Part shown: positions 1-4,827 of the stretch, in pieces | Position numbering within the stretch: the first letter of the stretch is position 1 | Layout of the letters: each line of letters begins with the position of its first letter | Origin: Candidatus Bathyarchaeota archaeon | GTDB lineage: Archaea; Thermoproteota; Bathyarchaeia; Bathyarchaeales; B26-1 | DNA: 5,302 nt | Direction of reading: 5' to 3' | Assembly (NCBI GenBank): GCA_003662645.1 | Contig: QMYL01000087.1 | Coordinates: 1-5,302, forward strand | Notes under the pieces: generated by a model | The model's input: only the letters and a program-made list of their open reading frames with translations | The model's database searches: none | What the model was told of the DNA's origin: nothing | Position numbers and translations under genes: made by a program

Positions 1-352
1 GAGTGAAAGGCGGAGCTTCACATCTGAGGAGGTCGCTAGGATAAGGGACGAGCTCAGAGAGACCGCCCTGAGGGTTATCTCGAAGAAGGGCGCCACGATA
101 TACGCACCAGCAAGTAACACAGCTGATGTAATCCAAGCCATAGTAAGGAACGAGAAGAGGCTCTTCGTGTGCTCGGTTGTTCTTGATGGGGAGTACGGCT
201 TGAAGGATGTCAGTATAGGGGTTCCGGTGATCATCGGTAGGGGCGGGGTTGAGGACGTAATCGAGTGGAGCCTAGATAAGGATGAGGAGGAGATATTCCG
301 CCGTGGGGCTGAGAGGTTGAGGAACGTTATAGGGAGCCTTGAGGTGACGTAA
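1..352 (+). CDS. mdh: Malate/lactate dehydrogenase, C-terminal part (5' truncated by window edge)
   Basis: The frame is open from the left edge to a TAA at 350-352, giving 116 C-terminal residues. The family is the NAD(P)-dependent 2-hydroxyacid dehydrogenases of the LDH/MDH superfamily, which interconvert malate and oxaloacetate (or lactate and pyruvate) in the cytoplasm. Visible family marks are the GATIYAPASNTADVIQAIV stretch (fragment residues 30-48), where one wall of the substrate site lies. They are followed by the strand pair RLFVCSVVLDGEYGLKDVSIGVPVIIG (about 53-79) and a C-terminal helix EEEIFRRGAERLRNVI. The GEYG-x-KDV-x-x-GVP pattern is typical of archaeal and LDH-like malate dehydrogenases. 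The Rossmann half and the substrate-specificity loop lie outside the window, so malate rather than lactate is inferred from overall resemblance. The family call is firm and the exact substrate less so. The stop is 70 bp before rps25e, which has its own TATA box. Confidence 0.88.
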   Translation, partial: SERRSFTSEEVARIRDELRETALRVISKKGATIYAPASNTADVIQAIVRNEKRLFVCSVVLDGEYGLKDVSIGVPVIIGRGGVEDVIEWSLDKDEEEIFRRGAERLRNVIGSLEVT

Positions 353-377
353 CAAGCCCCAATATTGAGGAGAAAAC

Positions 378-385
378 CTATAAGG
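378..385 (+). promoter_or_regulatory. Putative TATA box (with BRE-like purines) for rps25e
   Basis: CTATAAGG follows a purine-rich GAGAAAA (370-376) that fits the archaeal BRE-TATA arrangement. It sits about 41 bp upstream of the rps25e ATG. A start site about 25 bp downstream would fall near 405-408 and leave a leader of about 15 nt that still contains the GGAGTGA Shine-Dalgarno site at 413-419. The same 20-nt block recurs upstream of proC. Prediction only. Confidence 0.5.
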
Positions 386-422
386 CCCCGATAAGCCCTT
401 CACTAGATTGGGGGAGTGACCG

Positions 423-749
423 ATGGGTGGGAGGAAGAAGCTGACCCTGAAGCAGATGGAGAAGATGCAGAGGAGGCTGGAGGAGAAGAGGAAGGCTAAG
501 CGTGAGGCTAGGCCGACGAAAACCAGCAGCGAGAAGACCTCAACCAGGATAATTCCGCCGGATGTCAGGGATAAGAACGTCATAGAAGAGATAAGGAAGA
601 TGAAGGTCCTAACCCCATACCTGATAGCCTCACGCTTCAACCTACGCCTCAGCGTGGCTAAGGACTTCCTTGAGGAGCTCCACCAACGCGGCCTTGTGGA
701 GTACGTCTCGGGCGGTAGAAATATAAAGATATACAAGCCCGCTGGCTGA
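423..749 (+). CDS. rps25e: 30S ribosomal protein eS25 (S25e)
   Basis: This 108-residue protein matches archaeal S25e in length and layout. A strongly basic, lysine/arginine-rich N-terminal tail (MGGRKKLTLKQMEKMQRRL, then more K/R to about residue 35) precedes a winged-helix body. The body is recognisable in VIEEIRKMKVLTPYLIASRFNLRL... (about 54-77), with the recognition helix SVAKDFLEELHQRG (77-90) and a final wing strand ending in IKIYKPAG. In the family the protein sits on the small subunit head, and the tail contacts rRNA. The ATG start is supported by GGAGTGA at 413-419 with a 3-nt spacer; the small spacing fits the long archaeal anti-SD sequence GGAGGTGATC. Its presence points to the TACK side of Archaea. 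It may be cotranscribed with the orphan gene 27 bp downstream, although a TATA-like stretch near its 3' end (722-728) leaves a separate promoter possible. Confidence 0.92.
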   Translation: MGGRKKLTLKQMEKMQRRLEEKRKAKREARPTKTSSEKTSTRIIPPDVRDKNVIEEIRKMKVLTPYLIASRFNLRLSVAKDFLEELHQRGLVEYVSGGRNIKIYKPAG

Positions 750-776
750 ACTCTAAGCTGGGCGACGGCTCTAGTT

Positions 777-1253
777 ATGGAGTTTCCAGAGAAGATATAC
801 ACTCACGAGGAGATACGTCTAGCTAGGTCCCTTATAGAAGGCGGATACCGCCACCGCCTCCGCATAGTGGGTAGTAAGGCCTTCAAGGAGATGGTTAGGG
901 AGGCTTTGAAGCTGATAAAGAGGGCTGGCTACTACGACTTCGTCAGGGCCAACCTACGGATGATAAAGGAGATAGACGGCTTCAGCCAGTTGAGGGAGGC
1001 TGAGGCAACCTTATGGACGAACACCTATGCGATGAGGGATCCCGTCGATGCTGCGAGCTTCATATTCCAGAAGGCTTGGCAGATGAGTGAGTACCTCATG
1101 GAGAGGCGTCACTACGGCCACATAGGTGAGACCTTGGCCATAAATATGCGTGTAAGGTTTCTTAAGAGGTTGAGGGATAGGGTTAGGGACCCCGAGGTTA
1201 GGGCTGAGTGTGAGAGGAAGCTAAGGCTCTGGGATGAGAGCATGCTCCTATAA
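777..1253 (+). CDS. Orphan helical protein downstream of rps25e, function unknown
   Basis: I do not recognise a family for this 158-residue protein. The sequence looks almost wholly alpha-helical and soluble: no signal peptide, no membrane span, many charged residues and a single cysteine (C144). Distinctive stretches are a central aromatic region with W80, Y84 and W101 (LWTNTYAMRDPVDAASFIFQKAWQ), an RRHYGHIGETLAIN segment (110-123), and a basic C-terminal helix (about 125-150) ending in LWDESMLL. Histidines H112 and H115 sit together but form no metal motif I can name. The ATG at 777 is the only start after the rps25e stop, which lies in the same frame; no good Shine-Dalgarno site precedes it. 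Translation could be coupled to rps25e across 27 bp. Alternatively, a short-leader transcript could start from TATAAAG at 722-728 inside the rps25e 3' end. Codon use matches the neighbours, so it is not obviously foreign. The steady charge pattern and stop-free frame make it a convincing gene. Confidence 0.8.
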   Translation: MEFPEKIYTHEEIRLARSLIEGGYRHRLRIVGSKAFKEMVREALKLIKRAGYYDFVRANLRMIKEIDGFSQLREAEATLWTNTYAMRDPVDAASFIFQKAWQMSEYLMERRHYGHIGETLAINMRVRFLKRLRDRVRDPEVRAECERKLRLWDESMLL

Positions 1254-1260
1254 TCCGGTT

Positions 1261-1662
1261 TTAGGTCTCACTCTCCCCCTCGGATGGGATCGGTTCAACC
1301 CTTATCTTGGTCCCTATCTTAACCCCCTTGAAGAGTTCGAGTCCCTTCGTTATCTGCCCTATTATGTTGACTGGGCTGTAGGGTTTCATGTCCTCGTGGA
1401 AGATGCAGAGGGCGCTCCCCATAGGCCAGTATGCTATCGTCCCCCTCTCAGCTGTTGATTTAGCCTTCTCTCCCCCCACGGTTATCGGTATCTGGATGTA
1501 AACCTCGTCCTTCCATAGGGCAGCCCTCCCCTCTATGGGCAGCCTCCTCAATATGGCGTCCACTGTTCTGGGCGCCATGTGGCGTATCAGCTCTCCTTCA
1601 GCTTCACCTATGCCCTCGAGTATGAACCTTATTGGTATGCGGGATATCGCCTTCTCGGCCAT
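1261..1662 (-). CDS. Cyclophilin-like protein, DUF369/TM1367 family (PF04126)
   Basis: The 133-residue product fits the archaeal/bacterial cyclophilin-like family typified by Thermotoga TM1367. These proteins are small beta-barrels with the cyclophilin fold; peptidyl-prolyl isomerase activity is not established for them. Diagnostic stretches, counted from the ATG at 1662, are GELIRHMAPRTVDAILRRLPIEGRAALW (23-50), GTIAYWPMGSALCIFHE (74-90) and PYSPVNIIGQI (94-104). The frame can be extended to a GTG at 1671. However, that GTG is part of the sequence AGGTGATC (1673-1666), which is a Shine-Dalgarno site placed 3 nt before the ATG, so I choose the ATG. The gene is transcribed divergently from the small coiled-coil gene at 1727 over a 64-bp shared spacer. 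Its stop lies 7 bp from the stop of the convergent orphan gene. The family assignment is confident; the cellular role is unknown. Confidence 0.88.
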   Translation of the reverse strand: MAEKAISRIPIRFILEGIGEAEGELIRHMAPRTVDAILRRLPIEGRAALWKDEVYIQIPITVGGEKAKSTAERGTIAYWPMGSALCIFHEDMKPYSPVNIIGQITKGLELFKGVKIGTKIRVEPIPSEGESET

Positions 1663-1665
1663 GTT

Positions 1666-1673
1666 GATCACCT
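1666..1673 (-). promoter_or_regulatory. Shine-Dalgarno site that fixes the cyclophilin-like start
   Basis: On the minus strand AGGTGATC, complementary to the archaeal 16S 3' end, lies 3 nt before ATG (1662-1660). The GTG inside it (1671-1669) is in frame with the gene and would be taken as the start by a longest-ORF rule, adding three residues (M-I-N). Confidence 0.6.
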
Positions 1674-1686
1674 ATCAATATCGAAA

Positions 1687-1709
1687 GCCTTTTAAAAAGT
1701 TTTAATAGT
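1687..1709. promoter_or_regulatory. Divergent AT-rich promoter core (cyclophilin-like / small coiled-coil gene)
   Basis: The stretch CCTTTTAAAAAGTTTTAATA supplies TATA-like sequence in both directions: TTTTAAAA on plus and TTTTTAAAAGG or TATTAAAAC on minus. It lies in the middle of the 64-bp gap between the two start codons (1662 minus, 1727 plus). With TATA-to-start spacing of about 25 bp, both leaders would be very short. Which box serves which gene cannot be settled by reading. Confidence 0.5.
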
Positions 1710-1726
1710 AGAGAAGGTGATGAACC

Positions 1727-1939
1727 ATGGATTATTTGGGGGAGATAAGTGCTCATTCAAAGAGTTTAGAAAAGAGGCGTGACGAGTTACTCGACGAGCT
1801 GAAGAGGTTGGAGGAGAACTTGAAGAGGGGCGAGATAGACGAGGAAACCTACAAGAAGAGGAGGCACGAGATAGAGAGGGCGATAGTTGAGGTTATGGAT
1901 CGCCTCGCCCAGATGAAGTTCCTAATGGGTCAGAGGTGA
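1727..1939 (+). CDS. Small charged coiled-coil protein with SHOCT-like helix pair
   Basis: This 70-residue, highly charged protein is predicted to be almost entirely helical. Residues 10-34 form a heptad-like helix (KSLEKRRDELLDELKRLEENL). Then comes a turn, KRGEIDEETYKKRRHEIERAI (33-53), and a last helix VEVMDRLAQMKFLMGQR. The L-x6-G-x-I-(D/E)-E-E-x-(Y/F)-x3-(K/R) pattern resembles the SHOCT domain, a short helical element often found at protein C-termini and thought to mediate assembly. Here it makes up most of the protein. Start support is good: AAGGTGATG (1714-1722) with ATG 4 nt later. It is divergent from the cyclophilin-like gene and 79 bp upstream of the zinc-ribbon gene, which has its own TATA candidate. 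No membrane segment or enzyme motif is visible. Function is not known to me; a scaffold or oligomerisation role is only an inference from the coiled coil. Confidence 0.82.
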   Translation: MDYLGEISAHSKSLEKRRDELLDELKRLEENLKRGEIDEETYKKRRHEIERAIVEVMDRLAQMKFLMGQR

Positions 1940-1994
1940 CAAACGGCTGGTTAACATAAACACTACAGATAAATCTCCCTTCTCGGATATCTCG

Positions 1995-2003
1995 TATAGT
2001 TAA
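1995..2003 (+). promoter_or_regulatory. Putative TATA box for the zinc-ribbon/orphan operon
   Basis: TATAGTTAA lies 15 bp upstream of the first possible GTG (2019). A transcription start about 25 bp downstream would land at about 2022-2027. The message would then be leaderless or nearly so, and a start at GTG 2028 or ATG 2055 would be favoured over 2019. A second AT-rich candidate, GATAAATC, lies at 1968-1975. Confidence 0.35.
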
Positions 2004-2018
2004 GTCTTCCGGGTTCTG

Positions 2019-2381
2019 GTGGTGAAGGTGTCTGAGGGCGGAGAGCTCCGGTCGATGGCCGATCTGCTCCGTAGCGGAGCAACCCTAACCAGCCTATCCT
2101 GTCCGGTCTGTGCCTCACCCCTCTTCAAGTTGAAGAGCGGGGAGCTGTGGTGCGCCAAGTGCAAGAAGAGGGTTGTCGTTGTAAAGGAGGAGGAGACTGA
2201 AGCCGTAAGCCCCGTATTGCTCGGAAGCCTCGAGTCAACCCTACTGGCGAAGATACGGGAGTTGGATGGGATGATGAGAGACGAGGAGGATATAGATCAG
2301 CTCCTTAGGCTTGGGGCAGTCCTCTCGAATATGCTTGAGAACCTTGAGAGGCTGAGGAGGATAATGAGGTATAAGCCCTAG
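2019..2381 (+). CDS. SSSCA1/UPF0148-family zinc-ribbon protein
   Basis: The family is the archaeal UPF0148 group, related to human Sjogren syndrome/scleroderma autoantigen 1 (PF06677). The conserved core is MADLLRSGATLTSLSCPVCASPLFKLKSGELWCAKCKKRVVVV (residues 13-55). Cysteines 28, 31, 45 and 48 form two CxxC knuckles of a zinc ribbon, and the SGATxxxxxCPxCxSPLFxxKxGExxC pattern is highly characteristic. The C-terminal half (about 65-116) is predicted helical (LGSLESTLLAKIRELDGMM, then LLRLGAVLSNMLENLERLRRIM) and may oligomerise or bind a partner. The molecular role in archaea is not established. The start is uncertain: GTG codons at 2019, 2022 and 2028 cluster in a GGTGGTGAAGGTG run, and ATG 2055 begins right at the conserved MADLL core; all give an intact domain. 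The next gene begins 10 bp after the stop, so the pair is probably cotranscribed. Confidence 0.87.
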   Translation: MVKVSEGGELRSMADLLRSGATLTSLSCPVCASPLFKLKSGELWCAKCKKRVVVVKEEETEAVSPVLLGSLESTLLAKIRELDGMMRDEEDIDQLLRLGAVLSNMLENLERLRRIMRYKP

Positions 2382-2391
2382 TGATCAAGGT

Positions 2392-2943
2392 TTGGGGCCA
2401 TCAATCTTGTTCGGGGTCTATGATAACTTCCCCGATATAATCCATGGGTTCGCCCATTTCGAGTGTAACTCCTCCCCATCCGAGCTCGGTTCCGCCATTA
2501 TCCGGGCCCTATACAAGATGAATAGGAGAGGTAGGTTCCTCTCTTCACACAAGATATCAACTCCATTAGGTTGTAGGATTAGACTCGAGTTCGGGGTCGC
2601 CGATGGGACGGACTTCAACTACATAGACGAGGATGTTCTGAACCTATCCTCGGATATCCTGTCCAGGGTTGATCTTGATACCCTCGACTTCCTATGCGTC
2701 GTCCGCTACTACAGGATCGAGAAGAGAAGGAGGAAACCTTTAAGGTTCGATTATTACCTCCTGAGGTTCACGCTCAGCTCGGGTGGAGGTGAGGTGAGGG
2801 TCTTCCACGAGAGGGGGATACGACGCCTACCGATAGAGGACCTAATCCTCATCCTAGTAGATTCCGTGAATAGGGAGTTATCGAGGGCGAGGGGGAGGGG
2901 CAGACACCCCCACGTGAAGCTGACCCGCCTACGCGCGCTTTAA
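2392..2943 (+). CDS. Orphan alpha/beta protein cotranscribed with UPF0148 gene, function unknown
   Basis: I do not recognise a named family for this 183-residue protein. It reads as a mixed alpha/beta domain. An opening strand and loop, ILFGVYDNFPDIIHGFAHFEC (5-25), is followed by a helix (30-46). Then come strands CRIRLEFGVADGTDFNYIDE (61-80), FLCVVRYYRIE (100-110), LRFDYYLLRFTL (117-128) and EVRVFHERG (134-142), and a helix LPIEDLILILVDSVNREL (146-163). A basic tail rich in R/H (RARGRGRHPHVKLTRLRAL) could contact nucleic acid. The only usable start is TTG 2392, with AGTGATC (2380-2386) as a Shine-Dalgarno site 5 nt upstream; that site overlaps the end of the previous gene. There are no membrane spans and no catalytic signature I can name. 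The alternation of hydrophobic strands and the matching codon use support a real gene. Tight linkage to the zinc-ribbon gene suggests a shared process, which is an inference. Confidence 0.8.
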   Translation: MGPSILFGVYDNFPDIIHGFAHFECNSSPSELGSAIIRALYKMNRRGRFLSSHKISTPLGCRIRLEFGVADGTDFNYIDEDVLNLSSDILSRVDLDTLDFLCVVRYYRIEKRRRKPLRFDYYLLRFTLSSGGGEVRVFHERGIRRLPIEDLILILVDSVNRELSRARGRGRHPHVKLTRLRAL

Positions 2944-2959
2944 GGGTACAGAAGTATCC
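2944..2959 (+). other. Small hairpin directly after the orphan's stop codon
   Basis: GGGTAC AGAA GTATCC begins at the base after the TAA. As RNA it forms a 6-bp stem with one G-U pair and a 4-nt loop. No U-tract follows, and archaeal terminators are usually U-tracts rather than hairpins, so a terminator role is not supported. It could act as an mRNA 3'-end stabiliser. Confidence 0.3.
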
Positions 2960-3017
2960 ATGAAGCGTAGAAGCGGAGGTTAATGAAATCCCCGACTGAA
3001 CACCGGGAGCCCCATAA

Positions 3018-3074
3018 TTTAAACTTCTGGAATATAAAGGGTTGCTGGCTCTATTTGAGGAGAAAAGCTAAAAG
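3018..3074 (+). promoter_or_regulatory. proC upstream region with three TATA-like boxes
   Basis: Between the orphan's stop (2943) and the chosen proC start (3147) lie TTTAAA (3018-3023), TATAAA (3033-3038) and GAGAAAAGCTAAAAG (3060-3074). The last is part of a 20-nt block, TTGAGGAGAAAAGCTAAAAG (3055-3074), that matches 18 of 20 bases of the block in front of rps25e. Transcription starts about 25 bp downstream of these boxes would give leaders of roughly 100, 85 or 50 nt. The rest of the spacer shows no gene. Confidence 0.4.
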
Positions 3075-3146
3075 CTCCCACTTTGATATGTATTGGTGCC
3101 CTCTCAGGGTTATATCCGGTTTATGACATCCGGGTTGGTGGCTATA

Positions 3147-3941
3147 TTGAAGGTTGCTGTAATAGGCGCTGGCATGATCGGGGGAGCAATAGTTGAGGCT
3201 CTACTGAGGAGGGGCTTTGAGGTAACGGCGACCAGGAGGAGGGTTGAGAAGATAACCCACCTGAAGAGGATGGGCGCGGAGGTAACGAGCGACAACAGGG
3301 AGGCAGCGGGGAAGTCTGACGTCGTGATAATATCGGTAAAACCAAAGGATGTTAGGGGGGTGCTAGAAGAGATAAGGGATGAGATATCGGGTAAACTCGT
3401 AATCTCGGTCGCGGCAGCCGTAAGCCTAAACCTACTGAGGAGTATAGCTCCGGAAGCCAGATACGTTAGGGCCATGCCGAACCTAGCTGTGCTGGTCGGC
3501 GAGTCGATGACAGCCTACTCGACAAGTCCAGGAATAACGAGGGAAGACGAAGAGAAAGCCAAGATTATACTCGAAGCCCTCGGGAAGGCCGTGAAGGTGG
3601 AGGAGAGATACATGGATGCCATAACAGCTCTGAGCGGCTGCGCACCGGCATACCTATCGATAATACTGGAGGCCCTAACGTACGCAGGGTTGGAGGTAGG
3701 CCTTCCACAGGGGGTAGCCCTAACCTTAGCAGCCCAATCGATGGTTGGGACAGGGAAGCTGGTCCTAGAGGCCGACAGAAAGCCTGCGGAGATAAGGGAG
3801 ATGGTCACAACCCCAGGTGGGGTGACGATCGAGGGGCTGAAGGAGCTGGAGAGCATACCGATAAGGTACGCCTTCATGAGGGCCATCAGATCCGCAACGG
3901 CGAAGTCTAAGGGGATATCAGAGGAACTAACGGAGACGTAA
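3147..3941 (+). CDS. proC: Pyrroline-5-carboxylate reductase
   Basis: ProC reduces 1-pyrroline-5-carboxylate to L-proline with NAD(P)H, the last step of proline synthesis in the cytoplasm. From the TTG at 3147 the protein is 264 residues, the usual ProC length. It opens with a Rossmann fold, MKVAVIGAGMIGGAI (G7-x-G9-x-x-G12). Next come VVIISVKPKDV and an AMPN motif. The C-terminal dimerisation/active-site domain contains ALSGCAPAYLSIILEAL and the ProC signature EMVTTPGGVTIEGLKELE, which fits the PROSITE-type pattern [ST]-x-GG-x-T-x2-G-L. The frame extends upstream to GTG 3093 and passes ATG 3123 and GTG 3138, but the extra residues resemble no ProC N-terminus. GGTGG at 3137-3141 lies 5 nt before the TTG, so I prefer 3147. 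One deviation: the usual SGSGPAY reads SGCAPAY. The gene is monocistronic by position and converges on nadM with 68 bp between stops. Confidence 0.9.
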   Translation: MKVAVIGAGMIGGAIVEALLRRGFEVTATRRRVEKITHLKRMGAEVTSDNREAAGKSDVVIISVKPKDVRGVLEEIRDEISGKLVISVAAAVSLNLLRSIAPEARYVRAMPNLAVLVGESMTAYSTSPGITREDEEKAKIILEALGKAVKVEERYMDAITALSGCAPAYLSIILEALTYAGLEVGLPQGVALTLAAQSMVGTGKLVLEADRKPAEIREMVTTPGGVTIEGLKELESIPIRYAFMRAIRSATAKSKGISEELTET

Positions 3942-4009
3942 ACCCAACACTGGTCTCCTAAACTCCAACTGACAATCCAGGATCGGATGGGAGGATGAAG
4001 TCCGGAAAC

Positions 4010-4573
4010 TCAGCCCCTCTTCACCACCTCGTCGGTCTTAGCTAGGTCCCTAAGCCTCTCCACGCCGTTGATCTCCCTGATAAATTCAACCACGCTTCCC
4101 GGGAGAAGCTCCTCCCAACTCCTCCCAGCCAGCATCCTCCTCCTTATCTCGGTGGCTGAACAGAGTTCACGCTTGTAGAAGGGTATGGGCCTAACCTCGA
4201 AGCCGCACTCCAGGAACAACCTCCTAGTTAGGGGCTCATTCGTGTAGACGACATCGAACTTGGGGACGAGGGAGACCACGTGGGAGACCCATATCCCATG
4301 GACATCGAGGTCGGTCACGGGGATTATATAATACCTTCCAGGGTCTATCCCAGCCTCATCCAGGGCCAACCTGATCATGGTCGCCCTCTCACCAGCCGTG
4401 AAGGGGTTCTCCAAGGTGTGGCTGTGCTGCGCGCTTCCGATAACTATGACAACTTCATCAGATTCGTTGAGTATATGTTTAACGGCCTCTAGGTGCCCGA
4501 GGTGGAAGGGCTGGAAGCGGCCAACGTATAGGGCTCTTGAGAAGCGCCTCCCTTTCCCGCCGGCCATAACCAA
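4010..4573 (-). CDS. nadM: Nicotinamide-nucleotide adenylyltransferase, archaeal type
   Basis: NadM transfers AMP from ATP to NMN to make NAD, the final shared step of NAD synthesis and salvage. The 187-residue length is close to the family norm of about 170-180, with a short basic N-terminal extension. The nucleotidyltransferase fold is plain. RALYVGRFQPFHLGHLEAVKHIL (13-35) carries the HxGH ATP-binding motif as HLGH (24-27). IGSAQHSHTLENPFTAGER (45-63) contains the archaeal GSAQ-S-T-NPFTAGER block. SATEIRRRM (139-147) corresponds to the ISSTxxR-type second ATP motif. Two starts are close together: TTG at 4573, with GGAG 6 nt upstream, and ATG at 4567, two codons later, with a longer 12-nt gap. 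I keep the TTG on spacing, but either is possible. The gene is convergent with proC and divergent from the thermosome gene. Confidence 0.93.
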   Translation of the reverse strand: MVMAGGKGRRFSRALYVGRFQPFHLGHLEAVKHILNESDEVVIVIGSAQHSHTLENPFTAGERATMIRLALDEAGIDPGRYYIIPVTDLDVHGIWVSHVVSLVPKFDVVYTNEPLTRRLFLECGFEVRPIPFYKRELCSATEIRRRMLAGRSWEELLPGSVVEFIREINGVERLRDLAKTDEVVKRG

Positions 4574-4610
4574 CCACAGCTCCTAAAGGCTTTCACGGGC
4601 TCAGTTGTGG

Positions 4611-4622
4611 AAACTTTAAGAC
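4611..4622 (-). promoter_or_regulatory. Putative TATA box for nadM
   Basis: The minus strand reads GTCTTAAAGTTT, with CTTAAAG as the box. A start about 25 bp downstream would fall near 4590, giving a leader of roughly 17-23 nt that includes the GGAG site. Just upstream, AAGTCT GATG AGTCTT (4633-4618) is an imperfect dyad and also a direct repeat of AGTCT. It abuts the box and could be an operator. Confidence 0.4.
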
Positions 4623-4650
4623 TCATCAGACTTATTACTTTTGCCTCTCC

Positions 4651-4684
4651 ACCCCCAACAACTTTATCTCAAGTTTTCGGGGGT
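4651..4684. repeat. 34-bp imperfect inverted repeat (long hairpin)
   Basis: Arms ACCCCCAACAACTT (4651-4664) and AAGTTTTCGGGGGT (4671-4684) pair at 12 of 14 positions around a 6-nt loop (TATCTC). The two mismatches face each other without bulges. On the minus strand one mismatch becomes a G-U pair, giving 13 of 14. It could be the stem of a small RNA or a large dyad operator. No T-tract follows, so it is not an obvious terminator. Confidence 0.65.
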
Positions 4685-4827
4685 TAACTCCACCAAGGAG
4701 TCTTCTTTCATCCCATGAGGGTTACATGGAGAGAAAGGGGAGGTAGAAACCGAAGAGGGATTCTATTCGGGAGAACATGGGTTAGTGGGGAGAAAAATCT
4801 CGGGAAGGCCTAACTAAGAGTTAAGTT

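Noticed and set aside
400..419. Possible hairpin TCACT/AGTGA that would mask the rps25e ribosome site
   Set aside because: The predicted transcription start (about 405-408) would exclude the 5' arm from the mRNA.
1234..1458. 74-codon plus-strand frame
   Set aside because: It is the complement of the cyclophilin-like gene, which has clear family motifs on the minus strand.
1717..1723. GTGATGA, a perfect box C sequence
   Set aside because: It is the Shine-Dalgarno region of the 70-aa protein and no D box follows at suitable distance.
1982..2659. Repeated 10-mer CTCGGATATC (1983-1992 and 2650-2659 region)
   Set aside because: One copy is in a spacer and one is inside coding sequence; 10-base matches are expected by chance in a window this size.
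2735..2747. Perfect 13-nt dyad AACCTTTAAGGTT
   Set aside because: It lies inside the orphan coding frame (codons for K-P-L-R) with no gene start downstream; likely chance.
2960..3000. ATGAAG/AATGAA and CTGA motifs in the spacer before proC as a possible C/D RNA
   Set aside because: Neither C-like box matches RTGATGA and spacing is irregular.
3110..3886. Long minus-strand frames opposite proC
   Set aside because: They are shadows of proC; their Ser/Leu/Ile-rich composition reflects the complementary strand and they carry no motif.
4579..4632. Minus-strand CTGATGAG ... CTGA ... GTGAAAG, resembling box C/D sRNA or a hammerhead core
   Set aside because: The C box lacks the leading purine, the spacing to CTGA is 18 nt, the second C'/D pair is poor, no stem II closes the hammerhead core, and the stretch contains the nadM TATA box.
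4715..4813. A 32-codon ATG frame (basic, Arg/Gly-rich) in the nadM-thermosome spacer
   Set aside because: No well-placed ribosome site (nearest GGAG is about 14 nt away), no recognisable motif, and its end overlaps the thermosome promoter elements.
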